NCBI RefSeq assembly: GCF_900231835.1
Contig: NZ_OCTN01000002.1
Location: forward strand, 620,001-684,000
Source: Pontivivens marinum
GTDB lineage: Bacteria; Pseudomonadota; Alphaproteobacteria; Rhodobacterales; Rhodobacteraceae
Direction of reading: 5' to 3'
DNA: 64,000 bases
The position numbers and the translations under genes are program-made. Of this stretch, positions 1-8,491 are shown one piece after another (position 1 is the stretch's first letter; each line of letters opens with the position of its first letter). The notes beneath the pieces were generated by a model. It did not search any database and was not told the origin of the DNA. It worked only from the letters and a program-made list of their open reading frames with translations.

Positions 1-485
1 GCGTCACAGGGAAACCTCTCGAACAAGCCGTCGGCAATCATGGCGCAGGCGCCGCTATGACCGCCGGCTTCTTCGGCTGGTTGAAATACCAGATTTAACG
101 TGCCTGAGAAATTTCTGGTTTTGGCGAGGTATTGCGCAGCGCCCAGCAGCATCGTCGTGTGCCCGTCATGCCCGCAAGCATGCATCACACCGCGGACATG
201 ACTGGCATAGGGCTTGCCTGTATCCTCGGCGATTGGCAGGGCGTCCATATCGGCACGAATGGCCAGCGACCGGTTGCCTTGTCCTGCGCGCAGGACACCA
301 ACAACACCGTGCCCACCAACGCCACGCGTGACGTCGTAACCCCATGCCTCCAGCTTCTCTGCGACAAAGGCTGCTGTTTTTTCCTCCTCGTTGGACAGTT
401 CCGGGTTTTGGTGCAGGTGATGGCGGATACTGACGAGCATGTCTTCAGCATCCGCAAAATCATTAAGACTTGCGAATTGGGTCAT
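1..485 (-). CDS. M20 family amidohydrolase/peptidase (3' end beyond window)
   Basis: This is the first ~161 residues of an M20D metallopeptidase, the family of hippurate hydrolases and N-acyl-amino-acid or indole-acetyl-amino-acid hydrolases. Visible motifs are IRHHLHQNPELS near the start, IRADMDALP near residue 80, HACGHDGHTTMLLGAA (metal-binding Cys/His) near residue 105, and QPAEEAGG with the catalytic Glu pair. The ATG at 485 follows the upstream ABC ATPase gene by 34 bases on the same strand, so it is probably the last visible member of that transport operon. The likely role is cytoplasmic hydrolysis of an imported N-acylated amino acid or similar amide. The substrate cannot be read from the sequence, and the C-terminal part lies beyond the left edge. 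Confidence 0.9.
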   Translation of the reverse strand, partial: MTQFASLNDFADAEDMLVSIRHHLHQNPELSNEEEKTAAFVAEKLEAWGYDVTRGVGGHGVVGVLRAGQGNRSLAIRADMDALPIAEDTGKPYASHVRGVMHACGHDGHTTMLLGAAQYLAKTRNFSGTLNLVFQPAEEAGGHSGACAMIADGLFERFPCD

Positions 486-519
486 GAATGTTTGGGGCCT
501 TGGCCCCACCTTTCAAAAA

Positions 520-1311
520 TTAGAGGAAGCGGCCTAGAAATGCTTTGGTTCTGGGGTGCTGCGGGTTCGACAGGACCTGATCCGGTGTTCCCTGTTCCAC
601 CACATGCCCGCCATCCATAAAGACAACGCGATCTGCTGCCTCACGCGCGAAGCCGATTTCGTGGGTGACGACAACCATCGTCAGGCCCTGCTTGGCCAGA
701 TCGCGCATCGTTGACAGAACTTCGCCTACCAGCTCCGGATCGAGGGCGGATGTCGGCTCGTCAAACAGCAGGATCTTGGGTTGCACAGCCAGCGCACGCG
801 CAATGGCGACGCGTTGCTGTTGGCCGCCGGACAATTGGCGCGGATAGGCGTTGAGCTTGTCAGACAGGCCCACCTTGGCGATTAGCTCGGTTGCGACGCG
901 CACGGCCTCGGCCCGCTTTACACCGTGCACGCCGATGGGCGCCTCGATCACGTTTTGCAAGACGGTCATGTGGGGGTACAAATTGAAGGCTTGGAACACC
1001 ATCCCCATCTTGCTGCGTTGCGCGGCCACTTGCGAATTTGTCAGCGCGAGCAGTTTACCGTTGCGCAGGGTGTAGCCGATTTGCTCACCCTCTACCTCGA
1101 TGAAGCCCTTGTTGATCTCCTCCAAGCGGTTGATGCATCGCAGGAATGTGGACTTGCCTGAGCCGGACGGCCCTAGGATGGCGACCACCTCCGAGGGTGC
1201 AATTTCCAGGTCGATTCCCTTGAGAACCTCATTGTTGCCATATGACTTATGAACATTGCAGGCCCGCAGGATTGGTTGGGTTTGCGTCGAAGGGTTAGCT
1301 AAAGCGGTCAT
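520..1311 (-). CDS. Polar amino-acid ABC transporter ATP-binding protein (HisP/GlnQ type)
   Basis: This 263-residue protein is the ATPase of an amino-acid-type ABC importer at the inner membrane. Walker [10 protein letters not shown] is at residues 47-55, the signature [15 protein letters not shown] starts at 160, and Walker [13 protein letters not shown] starts at 180. The switch His lies in VVTHEIGFA. Length and motifs match the HisP/GlnQ/AapP group. Its start overlaps the permease stop by 4 bases (translational coupling), which fixes the start and shows a single operon with the permease and binding protein. The neighbouring M20 amidohydrolase suggests the imported solute is an acylated or conjugated amino acid; that is inference. 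Confidence 0.95.
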   Translation of the reverse strand: MTALANPSTQTQPILRACNVHKSYGNNEVLKGIDLEIAPSEVVAILGPSGSGKSTFLRCINRLEEINKGFIEVEGEQIGYTLRNGKLLALTNSQVAAQRSKMGMVFQAFNLYPHMTVLQNVIEAPIGVHGVKRAEAVRVATELIAKVGLSDKLNAYPRQLSGGQQQRVAIARALAVQPKILLFDEPTSALDPELVGEVLSTMRDLAKQGLTMVVVTHEIGFAREAADRVVFMDGGHVVEQGTPDQVLSNPQHPRTKAFLGRFL

Positions 1312-2282
1312 TGTGTCGCCTCTTTCGTCTCAACCGTCACTGCGGGTGTTTCTACTTTTTCAAAGACCACACGCTGCTGATCGCCGCGGGCGTAGTAACG
1401 CTCGATCATGGACTGGAACACGCTGAGCACGGAGGTGATGAACAGATACCAGAGTACAGCGACCATCAGCATCGGGATAACCTCGAAGGTGCGGTTATAG
1501 ATCGACTGAACCGAGTACAGCAGGTCAGCCATAGCGATGACGGAAACCAGCGAGGTTGCCTTGATCATGCTGATGAACTGGTTGCCGGTGGGCGGCACAA
1601 TGGTGCGCATCGCCTGTGGAATGACGATCCGGCGCAAGGCGCGCATCCGCTTCATGCCGAACGCCTCAGCCGTTTCCATCTGACCCCGTTCAACCGAAAG
1701 CAGGCCACCGCGAATGATTTCAGCCATGTAGGCGGCTTCGTTCAGTGCCAAACCGATAATTGCGGCTGTTAGGGGCGTGATGACGTCATTCGAATTCCAC
1801 GCAGCCAATGTTGGCCCGAACGGGATCGAGAGAGAAATCTGTGGGAACAGGATCGACAGATTGTACCACAAAATCAATTGGACCAGCAGTGGCGTCCCGC
1901 GAAAGAACCACACGAATGCGCCTGATAAACCACGTGCCAGCGGGTCCGATGACATACGCCCAATCGCGATGGGCAGACCAAGCGCAACGCCGATAATCAT
2001 CGATACAACGGCGAGTGACATGGTCACGATCAGACCATCCAGCACCGTACGTGAGAAGAAGTAGTCAGCCACGACAGGCCAGCCGAAATTCGGATTCTGG
2101 CTGACTCCAAACAGGAAGTCGCAGGAGAACAGCAGGACAACCAACCACAAAAGCACCTTGGTTTTCGGGATTGGCAAATGCGCCCCTGCTACATCGCGCA
2201 GCGCATCATCCGAGCCATTGCGATGTGGCGCAGCTGTGGGCGCGGTGACGGGCGAGGCGATAGCATGGGGCGCATCAGTCAT
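1308..2282 (-). CDS. Polar amino-acid ABC transporter permease (HisM/GlnP type)
   Basis: This 324-residue inner-membrane permease starts with about 40 hydrophilic residues, followed by roughly five to six hydrophobic segments. The EAA-loop for docking to the ATPase is [19 protein letters not shown] around residue 215-235, followed by the family-typical region [16 protein letters not shown]. Only one permease gene is present, so the transporter probably uses a homodimer. The N-terminal extension is longer than in the usual ~220-240 residue members, as in several alphaproteobacterial versions. The ATG immediately follows the stop of the binding-protein gene and its 3' end overlaps the ATPase gene. 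Confidence 0.93.
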   Translation of the reverse strand: MTDAPHAIASPVTAPTAAPHRNGSDDALRDVAGAHLPIPKTKVLLWLVVLLFSCDFLFGVSQNPNFGWPVVADYFFSRTVLDGLIVTMSLAVVSMIIGVALGLPIAIGRMSSDPLARGLSGAFVWFFRGTPLLVQLILWYNLSILFPQISLSIPFGPTLAAWNSNDVITPLTAAIIGLALNEAAYMAEIIRGGLLSVERGQMETAEAFGMKRMRALRRIVIPQAMRTIVPPTGNQFISMIKATSLVSVIAMADLLYSVQSIYNRTFEVIPMLMVAVLWYLFITSVLSVFQSMIERYYARGDQQRVVFEKVETPAVTVETKEATQ

Positions 2283-3164
2283 TTAGAGAGCCTCGCCAAG
2301 GTTCATGCCGGGTACGGTAATCATATTATTTTCCAGACCCCACTCGGTCATGATCTCGGCATAGGTGCCGTTTTCCATCAGGATCTCGACAGCATCCAGC
2401 AAGACAGGGCCAAGCTCGGAATCCTTTGGCACAACAGCGCCTTGGAACAGGTTAGGGAAGCCGTTGGACAAGCCAACGCCTGTCAGTTCCAGCTGGCCGT
2501 TAGATTGCTGAACGAAGTAGGTCAGCGGTGCCTGCGAGGAGAAGAATGCATCAGCGCGGTTCGAGCGCACGGCCAGAATGGACGTTGGCTGATCGGTGTA
2601 GGACTGCATGTCGATTGCGTCATCGCCATCAGCCTCACATTTCTCGGATTGGGCTAGCAATACGCGCTCGGCCGATCCGCCGGACATTACCGCGATCCGC
2701 TTGCCGCAAACGGTTTCAAGGCCCTCGATGCCTTCTGGATTGCCTGCGCGTACGGCGAAGACGACGTATTCCTGAACCCAGTTAACGAAGTCATTGCCCT
2801 CACGACGGGATGGGAAATCACCTACAGGCCCCATTGCAAACTGGTAGCGATCCGCGCTGATCCCGCTGAGCAAGGCGGATAGGCCAGCGACCGATGCATG
2901 GTGGATTTCTACGCCGATGATTTCGGAAATCGCGGCGGACAGATCAGCAGTTGCGCCGGTCAGGTCTGTGCCCTCAACTATTTCATAGGGAGGGAACGAG
3001 CCGTTATTCACCGCGACCATCTCACCCGCATCACGAATTGCCTGTGGAAGGCGCGCATGCAGGTCAGCGTTGAACTCTTGCTCAGCCTTTGCGCTCAGCG
3101 GTGTGAGAAGCGATGCGACCAGTGCGGTCAGCGCAAGGCCCTGCGGAATTCGATTTTGTGTCAT
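2283..3164 (-). CDS. Amino-acid ABC transporter substrate-binding protein (family 3)
   Basis: This ~293-residue periplasmic solute-binding protein begins with a Sec signal peptide ending near LSAKA-EQEF. The family-3 fold is seen in the opening block MVAVNNGSFPPYEIVEGTDLTG, in the later block GKRIAVMSGGSAERVL, and in the ending ILMENGTYAEIMTEWGLEN. An ATG at 3176 is possible, but the ATG at 3164 is preceded six bases upstream by GGAGAAG, an excellent ribosome-binding site, so I chose 3164. It lies just downstream of the dihydroxyphthalate-decarboxylase-like gene and directly upstream of the permease, completing a binding protein-permease-ATPase set. The ligand is unknown. Confidence 0.93.
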   Translation of the reverse strand: MTQNRIPQGLALTALVASLLTPLSAKAEQEFNADLHARLPQAIRDAGEMVAVNNGSFPPYEIVEGTDLTGATADLSAAISEIIGVEIHHASVAGLSALLSGISADRYQFAMGPVGDFPSRREGNDFVNWVQEYVVFAVRAGNPEGIEGLETVCGKRIAVMSGGSAERVLLAQSEKCEADGDDAIDMQSYTDQPTSILAVRSNRADAFFSSQAPLTYFVQQSNGQLELTGVGLSNGFPNLFQGAVVPKDSELGPVLLDAVEILMENGTYAEIMTEWGLENNMITVPGMNLGEAL

Positions 3165-3181
3165 ATTCTTCTCCATTGGGT

Positions 3182-4153
3182 TTAAAGTGCCAGTTCTGAA
3201 GCGCTGGCTTGTGAAGCGAAGATGGTTTCGGGCTCTATCGTTTCTTGCAGGATGTTTTGGGCCTGCATTTCTGCGATGAAGGCGCAGATCATGTCGCGGT
3301 TTTTGGCCATTCCGCTGGCGGCCCAGTCGGTGGGCAGTGACGCAGCAGTGCCGATCATTTCCTGCAACATGAAGGGTGTTGTGTCCGCGTAGCGGCGGCG
3401 CTTTTGCGTCCAGATGGCACGCGAAGCATCGACCATTCGGGACACTTCCTCAGTGACCCACGGGGCTTTCTGAACCAATTCGGCGTCTAGTGACAGCAGG
3501 TGAATGCCCGGCACGTAACCGACCGCACCGTAATAGGCGACCTGTTGCGCGGTGCAGTCTGGCAGCAGAAGCCGGAATTGAGACGAGTTCTCGAAAAATC
3601 CGTCTGGCATAAAGGGGGTAAAGACAGCGTCCAGCCATCCATCGGCCAGGCTGGTCATCATGGCCGCCTCATCCGGCATCGGTTCAATCAGGCCCGGTTG
3701 GCCAAAGCCGTCTAGGCGATCAATGATCGGATGTGCCTCTGTCAAGCGACCGGCATACCAGCGGACATCTTCGATCTCTGCGCCAGCTTGACGCAGAATT
3801 GCGCGGGTCCAGATATTGCCGGAGTCGCGCCAGCCGGTTACGCCAATGCGTTTCCCCACAAGGTCCGTTACCCGTGTCAGGGGGCTGTCCTTGCGTGTGA
3901 TGATGCATTGGTGACGAAAGCTGCGCATTAGAAAATTCGGCAACCCAACTGTACTGCGATCACCCGATGCGATGCCGGAAATGAAGCGGCTTAACGAGGC
4001 CTCGCCACCATCATAGCCAGTGTCGCCTGCGATCGTCGCGGGCAGGGTGCCGACGCGGTCGAGCTCGATCGAAATGCGGGACGATGTTACCTCACCCAAG
4101 GCAAGGGGTGTCAGATAGTCCCAATCGCGTACTGCCAGTCGAATGTTCAGCAT
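3182..4153 (-). CDS. 4,5-dihydroxyphthalate decarboxylase-like / NMT1-fold protein
   Basis: This ~323-residue protein begins MLNIRLAVRDWDYLTPL and lacks a signal peptide. Its layout, including GEASLSRFISGIASGD, GKRIGVTGWRDSGNIWTRAIL near residue 120, and a C-terminal region with WA-SGMAKNR, resembles 4,5-dihydroxyphthalate decarboxylase. That enzyme has a periplasmic-binding-protein fold related to NMT1. A GTG start at 4183 is possible, but the ATG at 4153 gives the family-like N-terminus. It is first in the operon with the ABC transporter and the M20 hydrolase. It may be a cytoplasmic decarboxylase-like enzyme acting on the imported compound, or an adapted binding protein. Active-site identity cannot be settled by eye. 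Confidence 0.75.
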   Translation of the reverse strand: MLNIRLAVRDWDYLTPLALGEVTSSRISIELDRVGTLPATIAGDTGYDGGEASLSRFISGIASGDRSTVGLPNFLMRSFRHQCIITRKDSPLTRVTDLVGKRIGVTGWRDSGNIWTRAILRQAGAEIEDVRWYAGRLTEAHPIIDRLDGFGQPGLIEPMPDEAAMMTSLADGWLDAVFTPFMPDGFFENSSQFRLLLPDCTAQQVAYYGAVGYVPGIHLLSLDAELVQKAPWVTEEVSRMVDASRAIWTQKRRRYADTTPFMLQEMIGTAASLPTDWAASGMAKNRDMICAFIAEMQAQNILQETIEPETIFASQASASELAL

Positions 4154-4211
4154 TTGGTAAGCCTGTCTCTGTGTATTTTTCACAGCATTGGCCTTTGTCT
4201 GTTACTGAATC

Positions 4212-4237
4212 AAATGTTATGATGCACCTGAACATTT
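4212..4237. promoter_or_regulatory. Candidate operator in the MocR/transport divergent promoter
   Basis: A perfect 7-base inverted repeat, AAATGTT-N12-AACATTT, lies in the 98 bases between the start of the minus-strand transport operon (4153) and the GTG of the MocR regulator (4252). The half-site centres are 19 bases apart, about two helical turns. Divergent placement of a MocR gene beside its target operon is usual for the family. Binding is inferred. Confidence 0.45.
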
Positions 4238-4251
4238 AAAGGAATGTATCG

Positions 4252-5598
4252 GTGCAATCCATTGATCCTGAGATATTGGCCGCTCAATTATCTGATAGAA
4301 CAACACGTGGGATAGCGCGAGACACAGCCGCGCTTGTGCGCAACGGCGTGTTGCCCGTCGGGGCGCGATTGCCCTCGCTGCGGGCCTTGGCCTTTGCGAT
4401 GCAGGTCAGTCCCAGCACCCTGTCCGAAGCGTGGAAGGAACTTCGCCGTCTGCGTGTTTTGACGGGGCGTGGGCGGAATGGGACATATGTCAGCGCCTCC
4501 ACATTCGCGAAGCGCCCCCCGCGGACATCGGCGGTGGGATATTTTGGGCCGGATGCCCTGAATCTAACCATGGCAACGCCGGATATCAGCCTGCTGCCGC
4601 GGCTGGATAAGGCATTGCTACATGCGACTGGCACTGAGGGGCTGAACAGTTATGCGCGTGTGCGGATCCTGCCAGAGTTGGAGCAGGCGCTGCGTCCGTT
4701 GTGGCCCTGTGATGCGCAGGCGATGCTCGCCACGAATGGTGGGTATAATGCCGTGTACATCACACTTCAGGCACTGGTGCCGCAGGGGGCATCTGTCGCG
4801 TTGCAAATGCCTGCGCCATTGCGCCTGCTGGATATTCTTGAGGATCTGGGAATGGAAATCCTGCCTTTGCACAGTGATGAGCAAGGGCCGACGCTTGACT
4901 CTATGAAGGACGTGTTGAAATCGCGCCCGACGGCGATCCTGTTGCAGCCCAATATCAGTTCCGTCACGGGCTATTATCTATGTCCCGAGCGGATGCAGGA
5001 TTTGGGTGATCTGTTAGAGCAAACCGATACGCTGATTATCGAGGATGATGGCCTGGGGGCCGTTTCCGGGCGTCAGGCATTGTCGTTAGGCGATAGGTTT
5101 CCGGCACGAACAATCCATATCCGGTCTTTCTCTAAATCCTTCGGGCCGGATTTGCGGATGGGGGTTCTGTCGGGTGCTGAGGATCTGGTTGAGCAAATAC
5201 AATCCTATCGTGCCTTCAGTGCTGGCTGGACGAGCCGTTTGTTGCAGGCCGCAGTTGCGTGGTTGTTGCAAGATGCCGAGACAACCACCAGCGTGTTGCA
5301 AACCGCTGAATGCTATAAGCTACGCCGCAACCGGTTGGCCGCCGCGTTGCGACAGCGCGGCGTGGATGTGGCTGATGGCAGCGGATTGTGTTTATTCGCG
5401 CCAGTACATTCCGAAACCTTCGCGCTCATCACATTGGCGGCTCACGGCATTGCCGTGGTGCCGGGGGCCAGCTTCTCTACCGAGCCCACCGGACATATCA
5501 GGATTGGTACAAGCAACCTATGCGAGGATAAATGCCACTGGCTGGCAGATATTGTCGCATTGGCCGCAGCTGAGCCATTTGGCGCGGCTGCGACCTAG
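4252..5598 (+). CDS. MocR-type regulator (GntR winged helix + aminotransferase fold)
   Basis: This 448-residue transcription regulator has an N-terminal GntR helix-turn-helix, roughly residues 10-75, with GARLPSLRALAFAMQVSPSTLSEAWKEL (given here only as a landmark region 37-64). It is followed by a class-I aminotransferase-fold domain at about 100-440. The PLP-lysine region reads HIRSFSKSFGPDLRMG. MocR proteins bind PLP or amino-acid-derived effectors and control divergently placed transport or catabolic genes. Here the target is probably the ABC/M20 operon transcribed from 4153 leftward. The start is GTG; the inverted repeat at 4212-4237 lies directly upstream. Activator versus repressor mode cannot be deduced. 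Confidence 0.9.
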   Translation: MQSIDPEILAAQLSDRTTRGIARDTAALVRNGVLPVGARLPSLRALAFAMQVSPSTLSEAWKELRRLRVLTGRGRNGTYVSASTFAKRPPRTSAVGYFGPDALNLTMATPDISLLPRLDKALLHATGTEGLNSYARVRILPELEQALRPLWPCDAQAMLATNGGYNAVYITLQALVPQGASVALQMPAPLRLLDILEDLGMEILPLHSDEQGPTLDSMKDVLKSRPTAILLQPNISSVTGYYLCPERMQDLGDLLEQTDTLIIEDDGLGAVSGRQALSLGDRFPARTIHIRSFSKSFGPDLRMGVLSGAEDLVEQIQSYRAFSAGWTSRLLQAAVAWLLQDAETTTSVLQTAECYKLRRNRLAAALRQRGVDVADGSGLCLFAPVHSETFALITLAAHGIAVVPGASFSTEPTGHIRIGTSNLCEDKCHWLADIVALAAAEPFGAAAT

Positions 5599-5604
5599 GT
5601 GTAG

Positions 5605-6000
5605 TTACGCAGCCGCAGTGGCTTCGATTTCAAACATCAGACTGGGCATGGCCAATCGTGTCGCGCCAAGCAGGGTCATGGGCGGGGCACATTGGATTGG
5701 GCCGAACCGCATACCGAGCAGGTCGAAATTTTTTAGGGCCTCGTCAACATCAGTGGTGTAAACGCCCAGCCGGATGACGTTGCCAAGGTCCATATCCGCG
5801 CTTTGCAAAACCGCTTGCAAGTTGTTGAGCGCAAGGTCGATCTGGCTGCGCATATCATTTGGGTGTTGGGGGTTTCCCTCGTGATCAACGGCTGTTTGTC
5901 CGGCGATGATAAGTTGGCGTGAGGTCCCCTCGATGACTTCTCCTTGATTATAGCCAAGGTTCAGGGACCAGTTCCATGGGTTCACGGGTGTGCGATGCAT
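5605..6000 (-). CDS. RidA/YjgF/YER057c/UK114 family protein
   Basis: This 131-residue protein belongs to the RidA superfamily, small trimeric proteins that hydrolyse reactive enamine/imine intermediates or act in specialised catabolic pathways. Landmarks are IIAGQTAVDHEGN, LALNNLQAVLQSADMDLGNV and the C-terminal FEIEATAAA. The strict RidA arginine context (R in a conserved C-terminal C/N-x-x-R block) is not obvious, so it may be one of the divergent YjgF subfamilies. A ribosome-binding site AAGGA precedes the ATG. It follows the NTF2-like gene by 26 bases on the same strand, so the two are probably one transcript. Confidence 0.88.
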   Translation of the reverse strand: MHRTPVNPWNWSLNLGYNQGEVIEGTSRQLIIAGQTAVDHEGNPQHPNDMRSQIDLALNNLQAVLQSADMDLGNVIRLGVYTTDVDEALKNFDLLGMRFGPIQCAPPMTLLGATRLAMPSLMFEIEATAAA

Positions 6001-6026
6001 GGTGATATCCTTTTAATTATAGGGGG

Positions 6027-6416
6027 TTATGGTGCGATATTGGACGTAATGGTGTTCTCCAGATGCCAAATTTTGGAAACGATCTGCCAGCCATCGGCAC
6101 CATTTACGAAGCCAAGATGGTCAACGAAAATGCTCTGATGTGCCCGAATGCGAATTTTTACGGTGGCGCTGATCGGCGATAGGAAGTCGATCATCAAGAT
6201 TTCTGCCTCGCGCGTTTGACCCGCGCTGGCGGGCGAGGCGCGACCGGCGACATCACGACTGAAGCTCTCAATCGGCTCCACGAAAACGGTGCCGTTATCT
6301 GCGTCAAACAAACTGGATTGCGGGTGGAAAACTGCGTTCAGTTTCTGGATGTCGCAGTTATGAATTGCGTCGAAATAGGTTTCTATCGCGTTGAGTAGCT
6401 CGGATTGAATGGTCAT
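6027..6416 (-). CDS. NTF2-like / lumazine-binding-family protein
   Basis: This 129-residue single-domain protein has a nuclear transport factor 2-like cone fold, seen in LLNAIETYFDAIHNCDIQKLNAVF near the N-terminus, RIRAHQSIFVDHLGFV and the ending DGWQIVSKIWHLE. It most resembles the putative lumazine-binding / SnoaL-like group, which are small hydrolases, isomerases or ligand carriers. The frame stays open further upstream, but the ATG at 6416 is preceded by GGAGG at a good spacing and gives the normal family length. It is co-directional with RidA and divergent from the FtrA-type regulator, which probably controls both. The substrate is unknown. Confidence 0.82.
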   Translation of the reverse strand: MTIQSELLNAIETYFDAIHNCDIQKLNAVFHPQSSLFDADNGTVFVEPIESFSRDVAGRASPASAGQTREAEILMIDFLSPISATVKIRIRAHQSIFVDHLGFVNGADGWQIVSKIWHLENTITSNIAP

Positions 6417-6511
6417 GTGCGGGCCTCCATCAGTTGATGGTCGATACTTGTCAGCTTGGAATAATTCGCGATACTGTCTGAATAGACAATGTGCGGTCGG
6501 ATTCTGCCAAT

Positions 6512-7531
6512 ATGACAAAACTTGCCACTCAACCCACGAACCGCCCGCTGGTTTGCGCAATCGCCTATGACGGTCTGTGCACATTCGAGTTCGGGATAGC
6601 GGTGGAATTGTTTGCCCTGCCGCGACCTGAATTTGACAACTGGTATCGATTTACCACGGTAAAGGCTGAGGCAGGGCCTGTTCGGGCGCTTGGTGGGATT
6701 ACGATGGAGGGAGAGGAAAACCTCGATCTGCTGCAACAGGCCAGTTTGATTATCGTGCCGGGGTGGCGCGGTGCAGATATGCCAGTGCCTGAGCCGCTAT
6801 GCGCTGCATTGCGCGCAGCATATGATGGCGGGGCGCGGATCGCCTCGATCTGTTCGGGCGTTTTTGTTCTGGCGGCCGCTGGGTTGCTGAGCGGCAGGAA
6901 CGCGACAACACATTGGCGCTATACAGATAAACTCGCCCAGCGGTTCTCCGATGTGACGGTGGATCCTGACGTTTTATTTGTACAGTCAGGGCGGGTCTTT
7001 ACCTCGGCCGGGTCCGCAGCAGGTTTGGACCTTGGCCTGCATATTATTCGACAGGATTACGGTGCGCAGGTCGCGGCCTCGGTCGCGCGGCGACTGGTTT
7101 TGCCCGCGCAACGGGATGGCGGACAACGCCAATTTGTACCGCGCCCCGATCCAAAGGCGCGCATTGGATCAGGTCTAGCTGGGTTACAGGATCGTATTCG
7201 CGCATCCCTTAACGAGGAATGGCCGATTGAGCGTATGGCGCATTTTTCGGCAACCAGTGGGCGCACCCTTGCACGGCGTTTTCATGAGGAAGCGGGCACC
7301 ACGCCGTTGAACTGGCTTAAAGGTGAGCGCATATCACGCGCTGCTGAATTGCTGGAGGATGGCGCGATCCCCCTATCCGATGTTTGGGAGGCCTGCGGTT
7401 TTGGATCAGCCGAAACATTCCGTCGTGAGTTCCGAAAAACGATGGGTGTTCCGCCAGTGCGGTATCGGGAGCGGCTGGGCGGGCCGGTTTTGGCTATTCC
7501 GGATGCTCCTGCGGAATTCGAAATTCCATAA
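6512..7531 (+). CDS. ftrA: FtrA/GlxA-type AraC regulator with DJ-1/PfpI domain
   Basis: This ~339-residue transcription factor has an N-terminal DJ-1/PfpI (class-I glutamine amidotransferase-like) domain, residues ~10-180. The nucleophile-elbow-like ASICSGVFVLAAAGLL is followed by ATTHW. A C-terminal AraC-type double helix-turn-helix lies at residues ~220-325, with WIERMAHFSATSGRTLARRF-like and DVWEACGFGSAETFRREFRK segments. The opening VCAIAYDGLCTFEFGIAVELF is close to the FtrA regulator. A GTG at 6491 in the same frame is an alternative start; the ATG at 6512 leaves a family-typical N-terminus. It is divergent from the NTF2-like/RidA pair, its probable target. Confidence 0.88.
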   Translation: MTKLATQPTNRPLVCAIAYDGLCTFEFGIAVELFALPRPEFDNWYRFTTVKAEAGPVRALGGITMEGEENLDLLQQASLIIVPGWRGADMPVPEPLCAALRAAYDGGARIASICSGVFVLAAAGLLSGRNATTHWRYTDKLAQRFSDVTVDPDVLFVQSGRVFTSAGSAAGLDLGLHIIRQDYGAQVAASVARRLVLPAQRDGGQRQFVPRPDPKARIGSGLAGLQDRIRASLNEEWPIERMAHFSATSGRTLARRFHEEAGTTPLNWLKGERISRAAELLEDGAIPLSDVWEACGFGSAETFRREFRKTMGVPPVRYRERLGGPVLAIPDAPAEFEIP

Positions 7532-8096
7532 GCGTCCGGCATACCAGATTGGTGCTTTGTGGATCATCTGAGCATAGTCGATGTTCAGTTGTGGGGGCAA
7601 TCTGCGGATCTGCAATAGGTGGGGTTAGACATTGCACAACGAAAATTGTTGTTACGCCTGCCAGCATGAAAATGATCCCCGGTGAGTTTGCCGCAATCGC
7701 AAAGGACAGCCGCCTCGTACTTGTCAGATGCAGGGGGGATTTTCTGCGGGAAAGCACATGGCGCATGGCAATCAGAGCTCCTATCGAGCAAATTGCCAAA
7801 CCGACCGTTAGCCCCAGTGCAACCATAAATGTGCGGTAAGTGACGAGCAGTTTTATCCGTTCCTCACGGTAATTCGCGGCAGTCTGCAAGTAGTTTTGAT
7901 CATAGGGGTTCGGCCCCAACCGCGCCGATATTTGGTGGTGCAACAGGCCCGTTGCCACGACGAAGATGACAAACAGCACGATGATTATGACCGTCATGCT
8001 GACCAGCCCCCATATCGTTGCGCGATCAGCCAGGGTGTGCCGGCCCTCTTTCGATTTAATCATGGGTTGGATCGTGCCGGTGAGTGCGTCGGACAT
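7494..8096 (-). CDS. Unrecognised membrane protein, three predicted TM segments
   Basis: This ~200-residue protein from the ATG at 8096 (MSDALTGTIQP...) is not one I recognise. Three hydrophobic stretches are visible: TIWGLVSMTVIIIVLFVI, a segment around FMVALGLTVGLAICSIGALIA, and a segment around GIIFMLAGVTTIFVVQCL. A loop between the first two carries YREERIKLL. An alternative ATG at 8147 would overlap the upstream gene by 10 bases. The last 38 bases overlap antisense with the 3' end of the FtrA gene. It is third in a tightly packed minus-strand trio facing away from the S8 protease gene, which suggests a joint function. Confidence 0.6.
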   Translation of the reverse strand: MSDALTGTIQPMIKSKEGRHTLADRATIWGLVSMTVIIIVLFVIFVVATGLLHHQISARLGPNPYDQNYLQTAANYREERIKLLVTYRTFMVALGLTVGLAICSIGALIAMRHVLSRRKSPLHLTSTRRLSFAIAANSPGIIFMLAGVTTIFVVQCLTPPIADPQIAPTTEHRLCSDDPQSTNLVCRTLMEFRIPQEHPE

Positions 8097-8137
8097 GTTG
8101 ATACTCTTGGGCTGAAAGCGATGCTGTCGTTGGGGCG

Positions 8138-8491
8138 TTAGGAACATCGAAAGGCGGTGCGCCCGATCAATGTGATCAACTCCTCCACATGCGTGAAAGT
8201 GTCTGCCGTTCGATCAATGCAGGCGGATGCTTTCTTTGCCTCTGCGGCGATGGATTTCATCTCGTCCAACAGGTCGTTGAGTTCGGTGTTTTTCGCGGCC
8301 AGTTCCGCCCGCCGTAGAGTGGTGGCCTCCATGGCCAATCTGACAGATTCATGTGAGAGAGCAGCCCTTTGCATCTCGTCACCGTCCCTTTCGGCGGCCT
8401 CTGCTCGCAGGCCGAGTTCGGCAATTGCGTTGATGATCGAGATTTTCAGGCTGAGGAAGCTGCCAGATAGCTGCGCGGATGCGGCGCTCAT
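8138..8491 (-). CDS. Unrecognised small helical (coiled-coil) protein
   Basis: This 117-residue protein is almost entirely alpha-helical by composition, rich in Ala, Glu, Leu and Arg. A heptad-like stretch (ELAAKNTELNDLLDEMKS) around residues 63-80 suggests a coiled coil. There is no signal peptide, membrane segment or recognisable catalytic motif. Its start overlaps the stop of the upstream gene by 4 bases, supporting real translation and coupling. It could be a structural or adaptor partner of the adjacent hypothetical proteins. No function can be assigned. Confidence 0.6.
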   Translation of the reverse strand: MSAASAQLSGSFLSLKISIINAIAELGLRAEAAERDGDEMQRAALSHESVRLAMEATTLRRAELAAKNTELNDLLDEMKSIAAEAKKASACIDRTADTFTHVEELITLIGRTAFRCS

